Shown here: positions 44,882-54,529 of the stretch, one piece after another
Layout: the number at the start of each line of letters is the position of its first letter
Position numbering within the stretch: position 1 is the stretch's first letter
Source of the DNA: Clostridium saccharobutylicum DSM 13864
GTDB lineage: Bacteria; Bacillota; Clostridia; Clostridiales; Clostridiaceae
Length of the DNA: 64,000 bases
NCBI RefSeq assembly: GCF_000473995.1
Contig: NC_022571.1
Location: 2,821,416-2,885,415 of the forward strand
Direction of reading: 5' to 3'
Program-made: the position numbers and the translations under genes
The notes under the pieces: model-generated
Told to the model about the DNA's origin: nothing
What the model saw: only the letters and a program-made list of their open reading frames with translations
Database searches by the model: none

Positions 44882-44981
44882 GAATTAGCCTACCTTCATA
44901 AATTAATAAAAACAATATATTATACGAAATAGTTGTATGTTTTGATATTAGATACATAAAAAAATAACAAGTCCATCTGCC

Positions 44982-47540
44982 TTAATAAATTATTTTTCTC
45001 CCCTTGTTTACTGCCTCCACCCTATTTTTAACACCAAGTTTGGAATATATATTTATAATATGCGTTTTTACTGTTGAGATAGATATAAATAGCTTTTCAC
45101 CAATTTCCTTATTACTCAGTCCAGCTATTAAAGATTCAAGAACTTCTATCTCCCTCGGACTTAAAATTTCACTTTCATCTTTTATATCCATTAAATTAAT
45201 CAGCTTTTTAATAAATTCTTTATTGTTATCATCATTTAATAATTGTAATTTAAACTTTGTTATAATATCCTTTAAATATTTTCTATTGTTATAATAAGGA
45301 AATAATATATCTTCATCTCTCGAATAAAACATAGCTTCTTTTAATATATTTATACACTCTTTTATATTATCAGAATTTAACTTATTTAATAGTATTACTT
45401 TCCATAACAAGCAACATACAAGTGAATATCCTATTCCGTTCTTTCTACATATTAATATAACTTTATTGAATACTTCTAAACTTTCTTCATATCTTTTTAA
45501 ATTATAAAGAACAATTCCATATGTTATCTCTATCCTGGAATAATAATTTGATTTCATATAATTTTTTTCATAAAGATTAATAAACTCATTATACTCCTCT
45601 TCCTTTATTTTGTTTTCAGAATACAACAGTATAATTTTCAAAGACAATGCTTCTATATATGAACTATTGTCTTCACAATTTTGAATTATTTTATTCACTA
45701 ATCGCTCACATTCAACTATATTTCCTTGAATATATTTTACCTCTGCTAAATTATATTCAATGTTTTTTTCTATTAAAGCAAAAGCAGTTCTTCCATTAAA
45801 TTCATTGAGTATCCTTATTGCTTCAATCAATAAATTTTCCGCTTTTTGATCCTCAAGCTTTTTTATATAAATACCAGGTAACCCTACATTTCTAAAAATG
45901 TCAAAACAATATCTATAATTTTTATTGCTTATTAGTTTACATAGCTCTCCATAACCTGCTTCACTTTGATTTAGTTTTCCGATTTCCTCTAATAAACTAA
46001 GTTTATTATATTGACATATTATATCAACATAGCTATTATTTAATTCTTTATTATATCTTTTTATTATATTCATCATATCTAAGGCTTTTATATATTCTCC
46101 TCTAATCCCTAATGCACATGAATATAAAAGATAATATATTATTTTAGTAAATATATTTAAATCGCTATCAATTTCACTTATGAATTCAGTATCTAAGTCA
46201 CTCCTTGATCCATTGCCTGCTAAAATATCAAATATTTTAACTGCTTTTAAGCATTCATTATTTATCTCATTTCCTAATGAATTAATTATTGTATAACATC
46301 TTTCATAATCCAAATTTAAATAGTTAAAAAAGATTGATATAAAAGTTAAATCAATGCTTTTCCTGTAATATTGCAGTGGAAACTCATTTACAACTTTAAT
46401 TGATACAATCTTATCTGCATTGCTTTCAATTATTTTTAATGCCTTATCATATACATTCCAATTTATGAAAATACTTATAGCTTCATCATAATTCTTTTCA
46501 TTTATTAAAAAACGTGTAAGATTTTCTATAATTTCGTTTTTGATTTTCACTGGATATTTATTAAAAAGTTCTATTAGATATTGTCTTAATATATTATGAT
46601 ATCTAAATATCTTTTTATCCTCGTCTATTGTGATAATCAACATATTCCTTTCTATTAACTTTCTTATAATTTCAAACCCATTTTTACTAGCTATATACTC
46701 ATAGATACTTGGATCTATATAATTTAAAGGTGATGTTTTAACCAAAAAATCTATTTCATCTTTTGATAAACTATTTATGATTTCCTTATTCATATAATCA
46801 ATAAATAATTTGTTGTTTTTAGGTAAGTTTTTTATAGTCTTATTTGTATCTAATATAGTTAATAATAGCTTAATTGCTCCTATCCATCCTTCCGTATTCA
46901 AATAAATTTCCTTGATTAATTCATCACTTATAATCTTTTTACTACTATTTTTTATAAATTCTTCTGCTTCATCTAAGGAAAGATAAAAATCTTCTCCACC
47001 AATATCAACAATTCCACCTTTCATAAGAATATCACCCAAATAAATATTAATTTCTCTTCTTGATATTAATATAAAATGTATGTTATCAGATGAATTGCAT
47101 ATAAAATATTCAATAGTTTCTAAAAGAAATTTATTTTCTATATAATGAAAATCATCCAATACTATAAACAATTCTTCTTTATAAATAAGTTCATTAATTA
47201 AAGATGATACTAATTCAAAAATATCTTCTCTCTTAACCAATGGATTTATAATATCAATATAAAAATTTAAATCCTCAATATTCTCTTTTAATCCATTAAG
47301 CAAATAAGTCCAAAAATAAGATAAATCATCACTATTTTCATCAAGCGATAACCACATGTAATTATTTTGTTCACCTATATAACTAGAAATAAGAGTACTC
47401 TTACCAACAGCTGGGCCACCTTTTACTATTGTTAATTTATTTTCTGATATACTCATAAGTTTATCTTTTATATTTTTATTTCTATGAACTATATCTTTAC
47501 TTTTCGGTCTTATTAACTTTGTATACAGAATATTCTTCAT
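44982..47540 (-). CDS. MalT/LAL-type LuxR transcriptional activator
   Basis: About 852 residues from ATG 47540, behind AAGGGTGATTG; the longer frame adds 18 residues without a ribosome site. STAND ATPase N-terminus with Walker A GGPAVGKSTLI, a Walker B-like LFIVLDDFHYIEN, a long alpha-helical repeat (TPR-like) region, and a C-terminal LuxR HTH: LSPREIEVLESLIAGLSNKE and KLFISISTVKTHIINIYSKL. Such proteins bind an inducer and ATP and activate sugar or secondary-metabolism genes. The adjacent ABC exporter, on the same strand but upstream of it, is a possible relation only. Confidence 0.9.
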   Translation of the reverse strand: MKNILYTKLIRPKSKDIVHRNKNIKDKLMSISENKLTIVKGGPAVGKSTLISSYIGEQNNYMWLSLDENSDDLSYFWTYLLNGLKENIEDLNFYIDIINPLVKREDIFELVSSLINELIYKEELFIVLDDFHYIENKFLLETIEYFICNSSDNIHFILISRREINIYLGDILMKGGIVDIGGEDFYLSLDEAEEFIKNSSKKIISDELIKEIYLNTEGWIGAIKLLLTILDTNKTIKNLPKNNKLFIDYMNKEIINSLSKDEIDFLVKTSPLNYIDPSIYEYIASKNGFEIIRKLIERNMLIITIDEDKKIFRYHNILRQYLIELFNKYPVKIKNEIIENLTRFLINEKNYDEAISIFINWNVYDKALKIIESNADKIVSIKVVNEFPLQYYRKSIDLTFISIFFNYLNLDYERCYTIINSLGNEINNECLKAVKIFDILAGNGSRSDLDTEFISEIDSDLNIFTKIIYYLLYSCALGIRGEYIKALDMMNIIKRYNKELNNSYVDIICQYNKLSLLEEIGKLNQSEAGYGELCKLISNKNYRYCFDIFRNVGLPGIYIKKLEDQKAENLLIEAIRILNEFNGRTAFALIEKNIEYNLAEVKYIQGNIVECERLVNKIIQNCEDNSSYIEALSLKIILLYSENKIKEEEYNEFINLYEKNYMKSNYYSRIEITYGIVLYNLKRYEESLEVFNKVILICRKNGIGYSLVCCLLWKVILLNKLNSDNIKECINILKEAMFYSRDEDILFPYYNNRKYLKDIITKFKLQLLNDDNNKEFIKKLINLMDIKDESEILSPREIEVLESLIAGLSNKEIGEKLFISISTVKTHIINIYSKLGVKNRVEAVNKGRKIIY

Positions 47541-47623
47541 TTCAATCACCCTTAATAATTTATTCCACATACTACATTTTATCATATTATCCAATCACAA
47601 TTACATTTCATTCTTATAAGGCA

Positions 47624-47850
47624 CATTCAAAAAGTCAGGACCACACGCTTAGCAGGTGGTTTTCTGAACGCTAAAGCATAAAATAACATAAAAAAATATC
47701 TAAACATCCTCACTAATATAGATATCCAATTTAAGAACTCAACTTATTTGTGGTTAATATCTCCACTAGAAATCGGAAATATTTCTGATTTCGGTTATTC
47801 ACCACATAAGTATGATTTATAGTTTGGATATCTATATCTATTTTTACGAA
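47624..47850. repeat. MITE-like palindromic element, copy 1
   Basis: Starts AAGGCACATTCAAAAAGTCA. From 47716 to 47837 it is one long palindrome with perfect 14-bp ends ATATAGATATCCAA/TTGGATATCTATAT, inner CTTATTTGTGGT/ACCACATAAG and a core AGAAATCGGAAATATTTCTG. No ORF. It lies between the MalT-like regulator and the ABC permease. A larger copy is at 57476. No other gene in this gap. Confidence 0.75.
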
Positions 47851-48791
47851 TAGGATTTATACTTGTTTATTAAAAATGAACAAAATATCATTATAATGGT
47901 GATTGCAATAACACTAGCTACATTACCATACGTTATTACATCGTTATTCTCTAACGCAATTGTAAAATCTAAGATATGTTTTTGAGGTAACAAACTACCT
48001 ATCTTAGTTATTAGATTATTATTGGATACAGTGAAAAAACTTCCCGCAAACAAAGTAGTTATAATATTAATCATAACGCTTAACATACTTGCACTTTGCA
48101 TTTCTTTCACAGACGAAGATATAAGAAGTCCAAAAGCTGATGATAATAATGATAAAATTAATATTATGAAAATTAGTTGAAATATAGTTACAGTTGTATC
48201 TAAATGAAACAATTCTTTACATAGTACTGTTACTATTGATGTTGGAATAAATATTATAATAAATACTGAAATTAGATGACTTAATATATACTGTCCATAA
48301 GATATATTTGCACTTATTATTCTCTTTGCTATGCCTCTTTTATCATCTAAAAAGAATCTATACAGCATTACTCCTAATAAGATTACAAACATAGTTATGT
48401 ATCCAATTATATTGGCTGCTACACCTCTTTTTTCACCATCCTTAAATGTAACACTTTCACCATTTATAGTTTTTTCTACTTTGTTTTTAAAGTCATTTCC
48501 TTTTATCGTATCTACCACTGCTTTTCCATCTTCAAATGATATAACAGCATCATATTTATTCTTAGCTAAATCTGAAAGCATCACTTTATTTTGAAGCTTT
48601 ATTATATTAATTTCCTCACTATTAAAATTTATATTGTAATCTCCCACAATTCCAATATTAGCTTTTGTTACAAAGCTGCTTGAAAAATAAATAGAACAGG
48701 CTATTACAATTGGAATTATAAAAATAGGCATCACCAGGTATGATTTGCTTTTTATCATTCTATATAGTATTACTTTAATAACATTTATCAT
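47844..48791 (-). CDS. ABC-2 type exporter permease
   Basis: 315 residues. One helix near residues 15-35 (YLVMPIFIIPIVIACSIYFS), an extracytoplasmic region to about 125, then five helices (for example MFVILLGVMLYRFF and SVFIIIFIPTSIVTVL), the ABC-2 permease arrangement. It is third in a row with another permease and an ATPase, all closely spaced, forming one ABC exporter. The start ATG 48791 has a moderate ribosome site, 14 bases after the previous gene. Confidence 0.87.
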   Translation of the reverse strand: MINVIKVILYRMIKSKSYLVMPIFIIPIVIACSIYFSSSFVTKANIGIVGDYNINFNSEEINIIKLQNKVMLSDLAKNKYDAVISFEDGKAVVDTIKGNDFKNKVEKTINGESVTFKDGEKRGVAANIIGYITMFVILLGVMLYRFFLDDKRGIAKRIISANISYGQYILSHLISVFIIIFIPTSIVTVLCKELFHLDTTVTIFQLIFIILILSLLSSAFGLLISSSVKEMQSASMLSVMINIITTLFAGSFFTVSNNNLITKIGSLLPQKHILDFTIALENNDVITYGNVASVIAITIIMIFCSFLINKYKSYS

Positions 48792-48804
48792 ATTTTTTCT
48801 CCTT

Positions 48805-49548
48805 TTATATATAATCTTCTGGTTTATAGTTAAAATGCATAACTATTATAAAAATAATTGAAAGACAAATTAACCCTAAAATTATGCAACTATAATTTTG
48901 AAAATCATTATCATATATTACACTGAAAGTTACATTTAATATCCATTTTAAAGGTGATAAATTTGATAGTTTACTTACCATATCACCTAAACTATCAACA
49001 GGAAAGAACATACCTGAAAGCAATGCAAAAACACTTCCTACATTTGAAAGAATCATATTAGTCAACTCCTCTGTCTTTAAAATCACACAAACTGCTCCTC
49101 CAAGTGTCACTGAAAATAATAAAAATACTAAAAATAAGGCTATTACATATTCAAAATTGCTTCCACCAAAATTAACAAATTTAAAATAGTTCATCAATGT
49201 CATATTTATAGAAAAACTAATGCCCATAAATAAAAATGATGATATTATTTTTGAAATATAAATCGAAACTCTTGAAACAGGTGCATACGCTATTCTAATG
49301 TTGCCCTGTCGCAGCTTTTTCTCCATAAAAGTATTTGGTGTTATAGTAAGTGAAGCCACTATTAAATATATCATCATAGTCACACCATAATAATCATATG
49401 AGCTCACCCCTTCTCCACCATAAAGACTAGAAAATATAAAACCAAATAAGGTAATTAACAGCCATGGATATATAACACAACATGTTACAATGACTGGTGT
49501 TTTTATTAAATTTCTAAAATCTTGTTTAACAAGCTTCCATAAAGTCAT
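48805..49548 (-). CDS. ABC-2 type exporter permease
   Basis: 247 residues from ATG 49548, 8 bases after GAGG (the longer frame starts with GTG inside that site). Six helices in the DrrB/ABC-2 pattern, with the family region MEKKLRQGNIRIAYAPVSR near the middle. With the neighbouring permease it would make a heterodimeric membrane channel. It lies 11 bases after the ATPase gene. Confidence 0.87.
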   Translation of the reverse strand: MTLWKLVKQDFRNLIKTPVIVTCCVIYPWLLITLFGFIFSSLYGGEGVSSYDYYGVTMMIYLIVASLTITPNTFMEKKLRQGNIRIAYAPVSRVSIYISKIISSFLFMGISFSINMTLMNYFKFVNFGGSNFEYVIALFLVFLLFSVTLGGAVCVILKTEELTNMILSNVGSVFALLSGMFFPVDSLGDMVSKLSNLSPLKWILNVTFSVIYDNDFQNYSCIILGLICLSIIFIIVMHFNYKPEDYI

Positions 49549-49559
49549 TTTCCTCACCT

Positions 49560-50504
49560 CTAATCTCTTAATTTTCTTCCTGTTAATTTCAAAAATACCA
49601 TTTCCAAATTTCCTTCTTCGCTTGTTATATGACTTATTTTCATATTTCTATCAATTAAACTTACAATTATCTTATCCAAATTTTCTATTTCCTTAATTGT
49701 TGTTATATTAAAACAATTGTGAGTAAACTCTACTTTCTGGACACCTTCTATTTCATATAAAAAGTCATATTTAAAATTTTCTTTATAAAAAGTATTTATA
49801 CATATTTTATATATCCTTGTATTCTTATAATTCTCCATTAATTCAGGTATAGTTCCTTGTGCTATCTTAGTACCTTTATCCATTATTATTACTCTGTCTG
49901 CTATTTCTTCAACCTCTTCCATGTAATGAGTAGTGTATATAATAGTTGTTCCATAATCTCTTAATTTTTTAATTGACTCTAATATATGGTTTCTAGACTG
50001 CGGATCTATACCAACAGTAGGTTCATCTAATATAAGTATTTTGGGTTTATGCGCTATTGCACAAGCTATATTAAGTCTTCGTTTCATTCCACCAGAAAAA
50101 GTTATTGGTTTACTATTCTTTTTATCCTCAAGTCCAACCATTTTTAATGCTTCTAATACAGCACTTTTTAACTTTTTTCCACTTAATCCATATAAAGATG
50201 TAAAAAATTCAACATTTCTATATGCTGATATTTCTTCAAAAATTGCTAATTCCTGAGGCACTATACCAAGCTGAGACTTAATGCATTTTTTATTATCATT
50301 TATGTCAATCCCCAAAAACGTTATTTTTCCTTCATCATGCTTTAATATAGTTGAAAGAATGTTTATTGTAGTGCTTTTTCCTGCACCATTTGGTCCTAAA
50401 AGCCCTAATATTTCTCCCTCATATAAATTGAAACTTAGTCCATCTACAGCCTTACTTTCTTTATAATATTTTTTTAAATCTTTTACTTCTAATATTGATT
50501 CCAT
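49560..50504 (-). CDS. ABC exporter ATPase (DrrA/NatA type)
   Basis: 314 residues from ATG 50504, set by GAGG at 8 bases. Walker A GLLGPNGAGKSTT, signature ITFSGGMKRRLNIA (SGGM), Walker B PKILILDEPTVGIDP and the switch His in YTTHYMEEVEE. A C-terminal extension of about 90 residues, as in DrrA-type exporters. First gene of a three-gene operon for drug, lipid or peptide export. Confidence 0.93.
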   Translation of the reverse strand: MESILEVKDLKKYYKESKAVDGLSFNLYEGEILGLLGPNGAGKSTTINILSTILKHDEGKITFLGIDINDNKKCIKSQLGIVPQELAIFEEISAYRNVEFFTSLYGLSGKKLKSAVLEALKMVGLEDKKNSKPITFSGGMKRRLNIACAIAHKPKILILDEPTVGIDPQSRNHILESIKKLRDYGTTIIYTTHYMEEVEEIADRVIIMDKGTKIAQGTIPELMENYKNTRIYKICINTFYKENFKYDFLYEIEGVQKVEFTHNCFNITTIKEIENLDKIIVSLIDRNMKISHITSEEGNLEMVFLKLTGRKLRD

Positions 50505-50607
50505 AATCATCACCTCTAGAACTTATACTACGCCTTAACCATACAACTTGTAATCAACCAAAAGGTTGATTTGATTGACTATTAGTAATTAATTAAATTT
50601 ATAAGAA

Positions 50608-50665
50608 AAATTAAAACTCTAACAATTTCTATTTCCATAGATAATACTGCTAGAGTTTTTAATTT
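50608..50665. terminator. Terminator upstream of the ABC operon
   Basis: AAATTAAAACTCTA pairs with TAGAGTTTTTAATTT around a 29-base loop. It ends transcription from the membrane-protein gene at 50748. Confidence 0.7.
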
Positions 50666-50747
50666 ATTTATTTAATTATTAAAATTTAAAAATAATATAA
50701 ATGCCTATGTAATATTTATTCCGTTTAAAACCTCAACACAGTTTGTA

Positions 50748-51131
50748 CTAAACGTTTTGAGATTTAAAATACTCATTAAAACTTGGCGATAAAGCTAGTA
50801 CATATACTATCCAACTATATAATACCAACATACAACCCATAATCAAATTTATTAATAAATTTTTTTCCTTAACCGGTCCATCTACACATATTACTAATAT
50901 TGAAATTAATCCAAAAAAGGCTAACATGCTAAGTATATTCCTAGCCCACTTTTTGCCATTATGAATTTTATATAAAAGAATTCCCTGAATACTTATACTT
51001 ATAATTCCTGAACCTAATCTTTCAACTTGTCCATTTAAAATAATATTTAATAAAGTTACAACGCTACTTAATATCATAGATACTGTTGCCATTGCTAAAA
51101 ATAATCTTCTTCCTCGTTCTGCTTTTTGCAT
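50748..51131 (-). CDS. Four-helix membrane protein, unknown
   Basis: 127 residues from ATG 51131, behind GGAGGAAAT. Four hydrophobic helices: LFLAMATVSMILSSVVTLLN, IISISIQGILLYKI, MLAFFGLISILVICV and LINLIMGCMLVLYSWIVYVL. A short basic head (MQKAERGRR) faces the cytoplasm. This layout occurs in many small uncharacterised clostridial proteins. A role cannot be given. It is transcribed towards the ABC operon but separated by a terminator. Confidence 0.75.
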   Translation of the reverse strand: MQKAERGRRLFLAMATVSMILSSVVTLLNIILNGQVERLGSGIISISIQGILLYKIHNGKKWARNILSMLAFFGLISILVICVDGPVKEKNLLINLIMGCMLVLYSWIVYVLALSPSFNEYFKSQNV

Positions 51132-51535
51132 GATTTCCTCCATGTTCTACAGTTTAATTATTTGTTAATCTTTTATTCAAAATAAAAATGTCATTTATAA
51201 ATGGTATCTTCATTTCTGAATCAATATAGGGTTTCATTAAGATTCAAATTTGTGAAATTAAAAAATCACTCACATTTCTGAAATTGCAACAATTTATATG
51301 CTTTGATATCAATATGAAACTCTATAACTTACTCCACATTATATTTGGGCATTTATTAATAATTTTACATACTTAACCAGTATATAGTATTTTGATACAT
51401 AATTCAAATTGCAATCATTTTTATACAAATACATGTTTTATTAAAACACAATTTCAATAGCTTCTAAACACAAGTTTTCTTTTTAGTTATATATGATATA
51501 ATACCTGTATTAACATTTTTCACAGGGAGATATAC
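51132..51535. other. Intergenic region before the kinase gene
   Basis: About 400 bases between divergent genes. A TATAAT at 51497-51502 is a reasonable -10 for the kinase, with no good -35. No gene or clear operator seen. Confidence 0.5.
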
Positions 51536-53077
51536 ATGATAGGAACATTACTTTCAAATAGATATAAAATACTAGAAAAAATTGCAGAAGGCGGTATGGG
51601 AATTGTTTATAAAGCAAAGTGTACATTGCTCAATAGATTTGTGGCCGTTAAAATATTAAAACCTGAATTTAATAATAATGCAGATTTTGTCACTAGATTT
51701 AAAAGGGAAGCAAATTCAATTGCAAGTTTATCTTATCCAACCATAGTAAGTATTTATGATGTTGGTTCAGAAAATAATATTAATTTCCTAGTTATGGAGT
51801 ATATTAATGGAAAAACTCTAAAACAAGTAATAAAAGAAAATGTTAAACTTGATCTTTTAACTGCATTGAACATCACTTTAAAAATTGCAGACGCACTTGA
51901 ATATGCCCATAAAAATAACATAATTCATAGAGATGTTAAACCTGATAATATTTTAATTACAACTGATAACATCATTAAGTTAACTGATTTTGGAATTGCT
52001 AAAATTTCAGATTCATTAACTATAACTAATTCTAATAAAACTATGGGTTCTGTACATTATTTTTCTCCAGAACAAGCCAAAGGAAATCTTGTAGATTGTA
52101 GAACAGATTTATATGCCTTAGGAATTGTAATGTATGAAATGATAACTGGTCAAGTACCTTATGATGGTGAATCATCAATTGCAATAGCCATGGCGCATAT
52201 TCAAAAAGCTATTGTTCCGCCTAAAGAAATAATTACTAATATACCTGAAAATATAAATAAAATAATTTTAAAAGCTTTAGAGAAAGATCCAATAGACAGA
52301 TTTCAAACAGCTAAAGAACTTATTGAAATATTAAAAAAAATTAGAATTAATCCTAATTTAGAAATAGATTTTAAAAATAAATCGACAAATACTACAAAAG
52401 TTATGATAACAGATGAAACTGTATTATTACGTGATGAAATTGATGATTCTACAATTTCTATCAATGACCCAACACTATCAGAAACGTTAGTACTTAAAGA
52501 TCATAAAGCAAAATTATCTAAACATAATTTTCTAAACCAAAACTGGAAAACCTTATTAACTATTGGATCATTTATTTTAATAATTATTATTAGCATTTTA
52601 GTTAAATATACTTATGATTATACTGCTGATTCTTCTAAAAATTCAAAAGACATTTCATCTGAAGACATTACAAAACAAAAGGAAAGTATAAAACCAACAA
52701 CGGATGAAAAAAAGATTGTACCTTTACTTATAGGAAAAAATCAAGATACTGTTGAAGACATTATAACCAATAGTGGATTTTTATTGGGTAATATAACTAG
52801 TGAATATAATGATACTATTCCCTCTGGTCAAGTTATCAATCAGTCACCTTCAGCAGATAAATCCTGTGATAAAGATACAAAAATTGATTTAGTTATCAGC
52901 TTAGGGCAAAAGACTACCCATATTGAACCTCAAACCAAATCTAACGAGAATGTAACTGAAAATAGCTACGCGACTCCCTCTAATAACAACAGTAACAACA
53001 GTAATAATAATAATAATAATAATGGAAAAGGTAATGGTAAAGATAAACAACAGAAAGATAAAAAGTTAAAGAAATAG
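51536..53077 (+). CDS. Ser/Thr protein kinase with one PASTA domain (PrkC-like)
   Basis: 513 residues. Kinase domain 10-265: glycine loop IAEGGMGIVYKA, Lys in VAVKILKPEF, HRDVKPDNILI, DFGIAKIS. A transmembrane helix lies near 337-357 (WKTLLTIGSFILIIIISILV), followed by a single PASTA repeat (VPLLIGKNQDTVEDIITNSG to about 450) and a low-complexity Asn tail NNNNNNNGKGNGKDKQQKDK. Classical PrkC has three or more PASTA repeats and binds muropeptides. It is not next to prpC, rsgA or cell-wall genes, so this is likely an accessory kinase, not the main PrkC. ATG 51536 follows AGGGAGATATAC. Confidence 0.9.
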   Translation: MIGTLLSNRYKILEKIAEGGMGIVYKAKCTLLNRFVAVKILKPEFNNNADFVTRFKREANSIASLSYPTIVSIYDVGSENNINFLVMEYINGKTLKQVIKENVKLDLLTALNITLKIADALEYAHKNNIIHRDVKPDNILITTDNIIKLTDFGIAKISDSLTITNSNKTMGSVHYFSPEQAKGNLVDCRTDLYALGIVMYEMITGQVPYDGESSIAIAMAHIQKAIVPPKEIITNIPENINKIILKALEKDPIDRFQTAKELIEILKKIRINPNLEIDFKNKSTNTTKVMITDETVLLRDEIDDSTISINDPTLSETLVLKDHKAKLSKHNFLNQNWKTLLTIGSFILIIIISILVKYTYDYTADSSKNSKDISSEDITKQKESIKPTTDEKKIVPLLIGKNQDTVEDIITNSGFLLGNITSEYNDTIPSGQVINQSPSADKSCDKDTKIDLVISLGQKTTHIEPQTKSNENVTENSYATPSNNNSNNSNNNNNNNGKGNGKDKQQKDKKLKK

Positions 53078-53112
53078 CAATTTATGTATTATATTAATTA
53101 AAATTATTCAAA

Positions 53113-53144
53113 AGGCAGAAAGTTATTATGTGACTTTACTGCCT
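53113..53144. terminator. Terminator between kinase and SIMPL gene
   Basis: AGGCAG-AAAGT pairs with ACTTTA-CTGCCT between convergent genes. Confidence 0.65.
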
Positions 53145-53198
53145 ATAACTAATTAAAGTATTTTAATAATTTAATTTCGAATATATAATAATCTACTA

Positions 53199-53876
53199 CT
53201 AATCATAAACAAATACAGCTTCAATTTCTGCCGTTATTTTGTTTTCTCCAGCTTCAATCGGCGTTGTTCCATTTGTGGATTTAAATGCCATTGCTGTTAA
53301 TGGTATTATATTTTCTCTTCCTTGCTCGCTTATTTTAATTGGTATAAAGTCCATATTTACATTAAGTTTATTAGCTATAACTCTAACCTTATTTTGAGCA
53401 TCTTCTAAAGCCAATCTTAGTGCTTCATTATAATATCTTTTTGCATCTGAAACAATGAAATTGACTCCACTTACAAGATTTGCACCATTTTTTACTGCTG
53501 TATCAATCACTTCTCCTACAGAATTAATATTCCTGATAAGTATATTTAAGCTGTTAGTTACTTCATAATCTCTAAAAACTTGTTTTCCATTTACATAATC
53601 ATAGTTAGGTCTTATATTATAATTTTGCGTTTGTATATATTGTGGTAATATACCTAACCCCCAGATACTGTTTATAACCTGAGAGGTTATTCTAGCATTG
53701 TCACCTTGTGCAGCTTCTAATTCCAAATTTTCTGTTACAACACCAATTACAACTTGTGCTGCATCAGGCTTTACATTTACTATGCCTTGTCCAAAAACTC
53801 TAACTCTATTATTTTCACATTTTTCACTGTTATAATCATTCAATTTACAGATATCATTATATTCTAGTCGATACAT
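53199..53876 (-). CDS. SIMPL-domain protein (DUF541)
   Basis: 225 residues. DUF541 features: VRVFGQGIVNVKPDAAQVVI at the start of the domain, GILPQYIQTQNYNIRPNYDY, and LRLALEDAQNKVRVIANKLN. Members are often exported oligomeric proteins of unclear function. No signal peptide here: 25 hydrophilic residues precede the domain, so it is probably cytoplasmic. No partner gene is evident. Start ATG 53876. Confidence 0.85.
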   Translation of the reverse strand: MYRLEYNDICKLNDYNSEKCENNRVRVFGQGIVNVKPDAAQVVIGVVTENLELEAAQGDNARITSQVINSIWGLGILPQYIQTQNYNIRPNYDYVNGKQVFRDYEVTNSLNILIRNINSVGEVIDTAVKNGANLVSGVNFIVSDAKRYYNEALRLALEDAQNKVRVIANKLNVNMDFIPIKISEQGRENIIPLTAMAFKSTNGTTPIEAGENKITAEIEAVFVYD

Positions 53877-53969
53877 TATTCAATTCCCTTCAAAATAATT
53901 AAGCACATAAAAAAATAATAAGAAGAGCCTTTGTATATTTTGCTATAAAACGAGATGCACTTTGAAGGT

Positions 53970-54030
53970 TAAGTTTAATCAGAATTAGATGAAATAATAA
54001 GTTAGTTTCATCTTAAAATTCAACTTCTAT
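53970..54030. repeat. Dispersed hairpin, family 2 (copy 3)
   Basis: AAGTTTAATCAGAATTAGAT then GAAA pairs with TTTCATCTTAAAATTCAACTT around ATAATAAGTTAG. Ends match copies at 19816 and 32752. Confidence 0.6.
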
Positions 54031-54229
54031 ATTTATATAATAGGAGGAATTATGTTTACCCTATAGACTATCTATTAGGTCAACATTATTGTAAAGCGAT
54101 CGCAAAATATTACTATCATTACTTATTATTTTTTTTAATATGCCTTAACTACTTCATAATATGATTTTCTATGATAAATGACACTATTAAATTTATATAT
54201 ATTTCCAATAAATTTAATTTGCATTTTCC

Positions 54230-54258
54230 TTGTACAAGAAACTTAAATATGTTATTAT
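54230..54258 (+). promoter_or_regulatory. Promoter of the ncRNA gene
   Basis: TTGTAC (54230-54235) and TATTAT (54253-54258), 17 bases apart; start near 54265. Confidence 0.7.
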
Positions 54259-54264
54259 ATACTC

Positions 54265-54514
54265 ATAACAAATGAATAATTTCTGAAATACTCGTTAAGC
54301 TCTTATTTTGAACCTACATATTAATTTAGGGAATTCAATATCTAGATGTAAAAATGTACTTTCTTGTGAGTCCTTTTACGGCATTGAGATTGATTTAAGC
54401 ATCTGTGAGGATACCCACCTATCGGGAGATAGGCGTCAAAATTGGAGTACCGACTTTTCGGATATATTTTTAGTAATTTTTAATCCAATGCTAATAATTA
54501 GCATTGGATTTTTA
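54265..54514 (+). ncRNA. Structured noncoding RNA gene (6S-like or raiA-type, class not settled)
   Basis: A strong promoter, then about 250 bases with unusually GC-rich hairpins, for example CCTATCGGGAGATAGG, then ACCGACTTTTCGG, and a terminator at 54482-54514. The only open frame (54308-54547) has no ribosome site and runs into the terminator. A single, monocistronic, promoter-to-terminator RNA of this size fits 6S RNA or the raiA-motif RNA of Firmicutes; I cannot decide by eye. No riboswitch core that I know is present, and no gene follows on this strand for 1.1 kb, so it acts in trans. Confidence 0.7.
54482..54514 (+). terminator. Terminator of the ncRNA
   Basis: AATCCAATGCTAAT pairs with ATTAGCATTGGATT, followed by TTTAATTTT. 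Confidence 0.9.
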
Positions 54515-54529
54515 ATTTTATCTAAAAAT

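Noticed and set aside
44982-50504. MalT-like regulator controlling the adjacent ABC exporter
   Set aside because: The exporter genes are on the same strand upstream of the regulator, separated from it by a mobile repeat, and no shared operator was seen.
53199-53876. Link between the PASTA kinase and SIMPL gene as one system
   Set aside because: They are convergent with a terminator between them; no evidence for a shared role.
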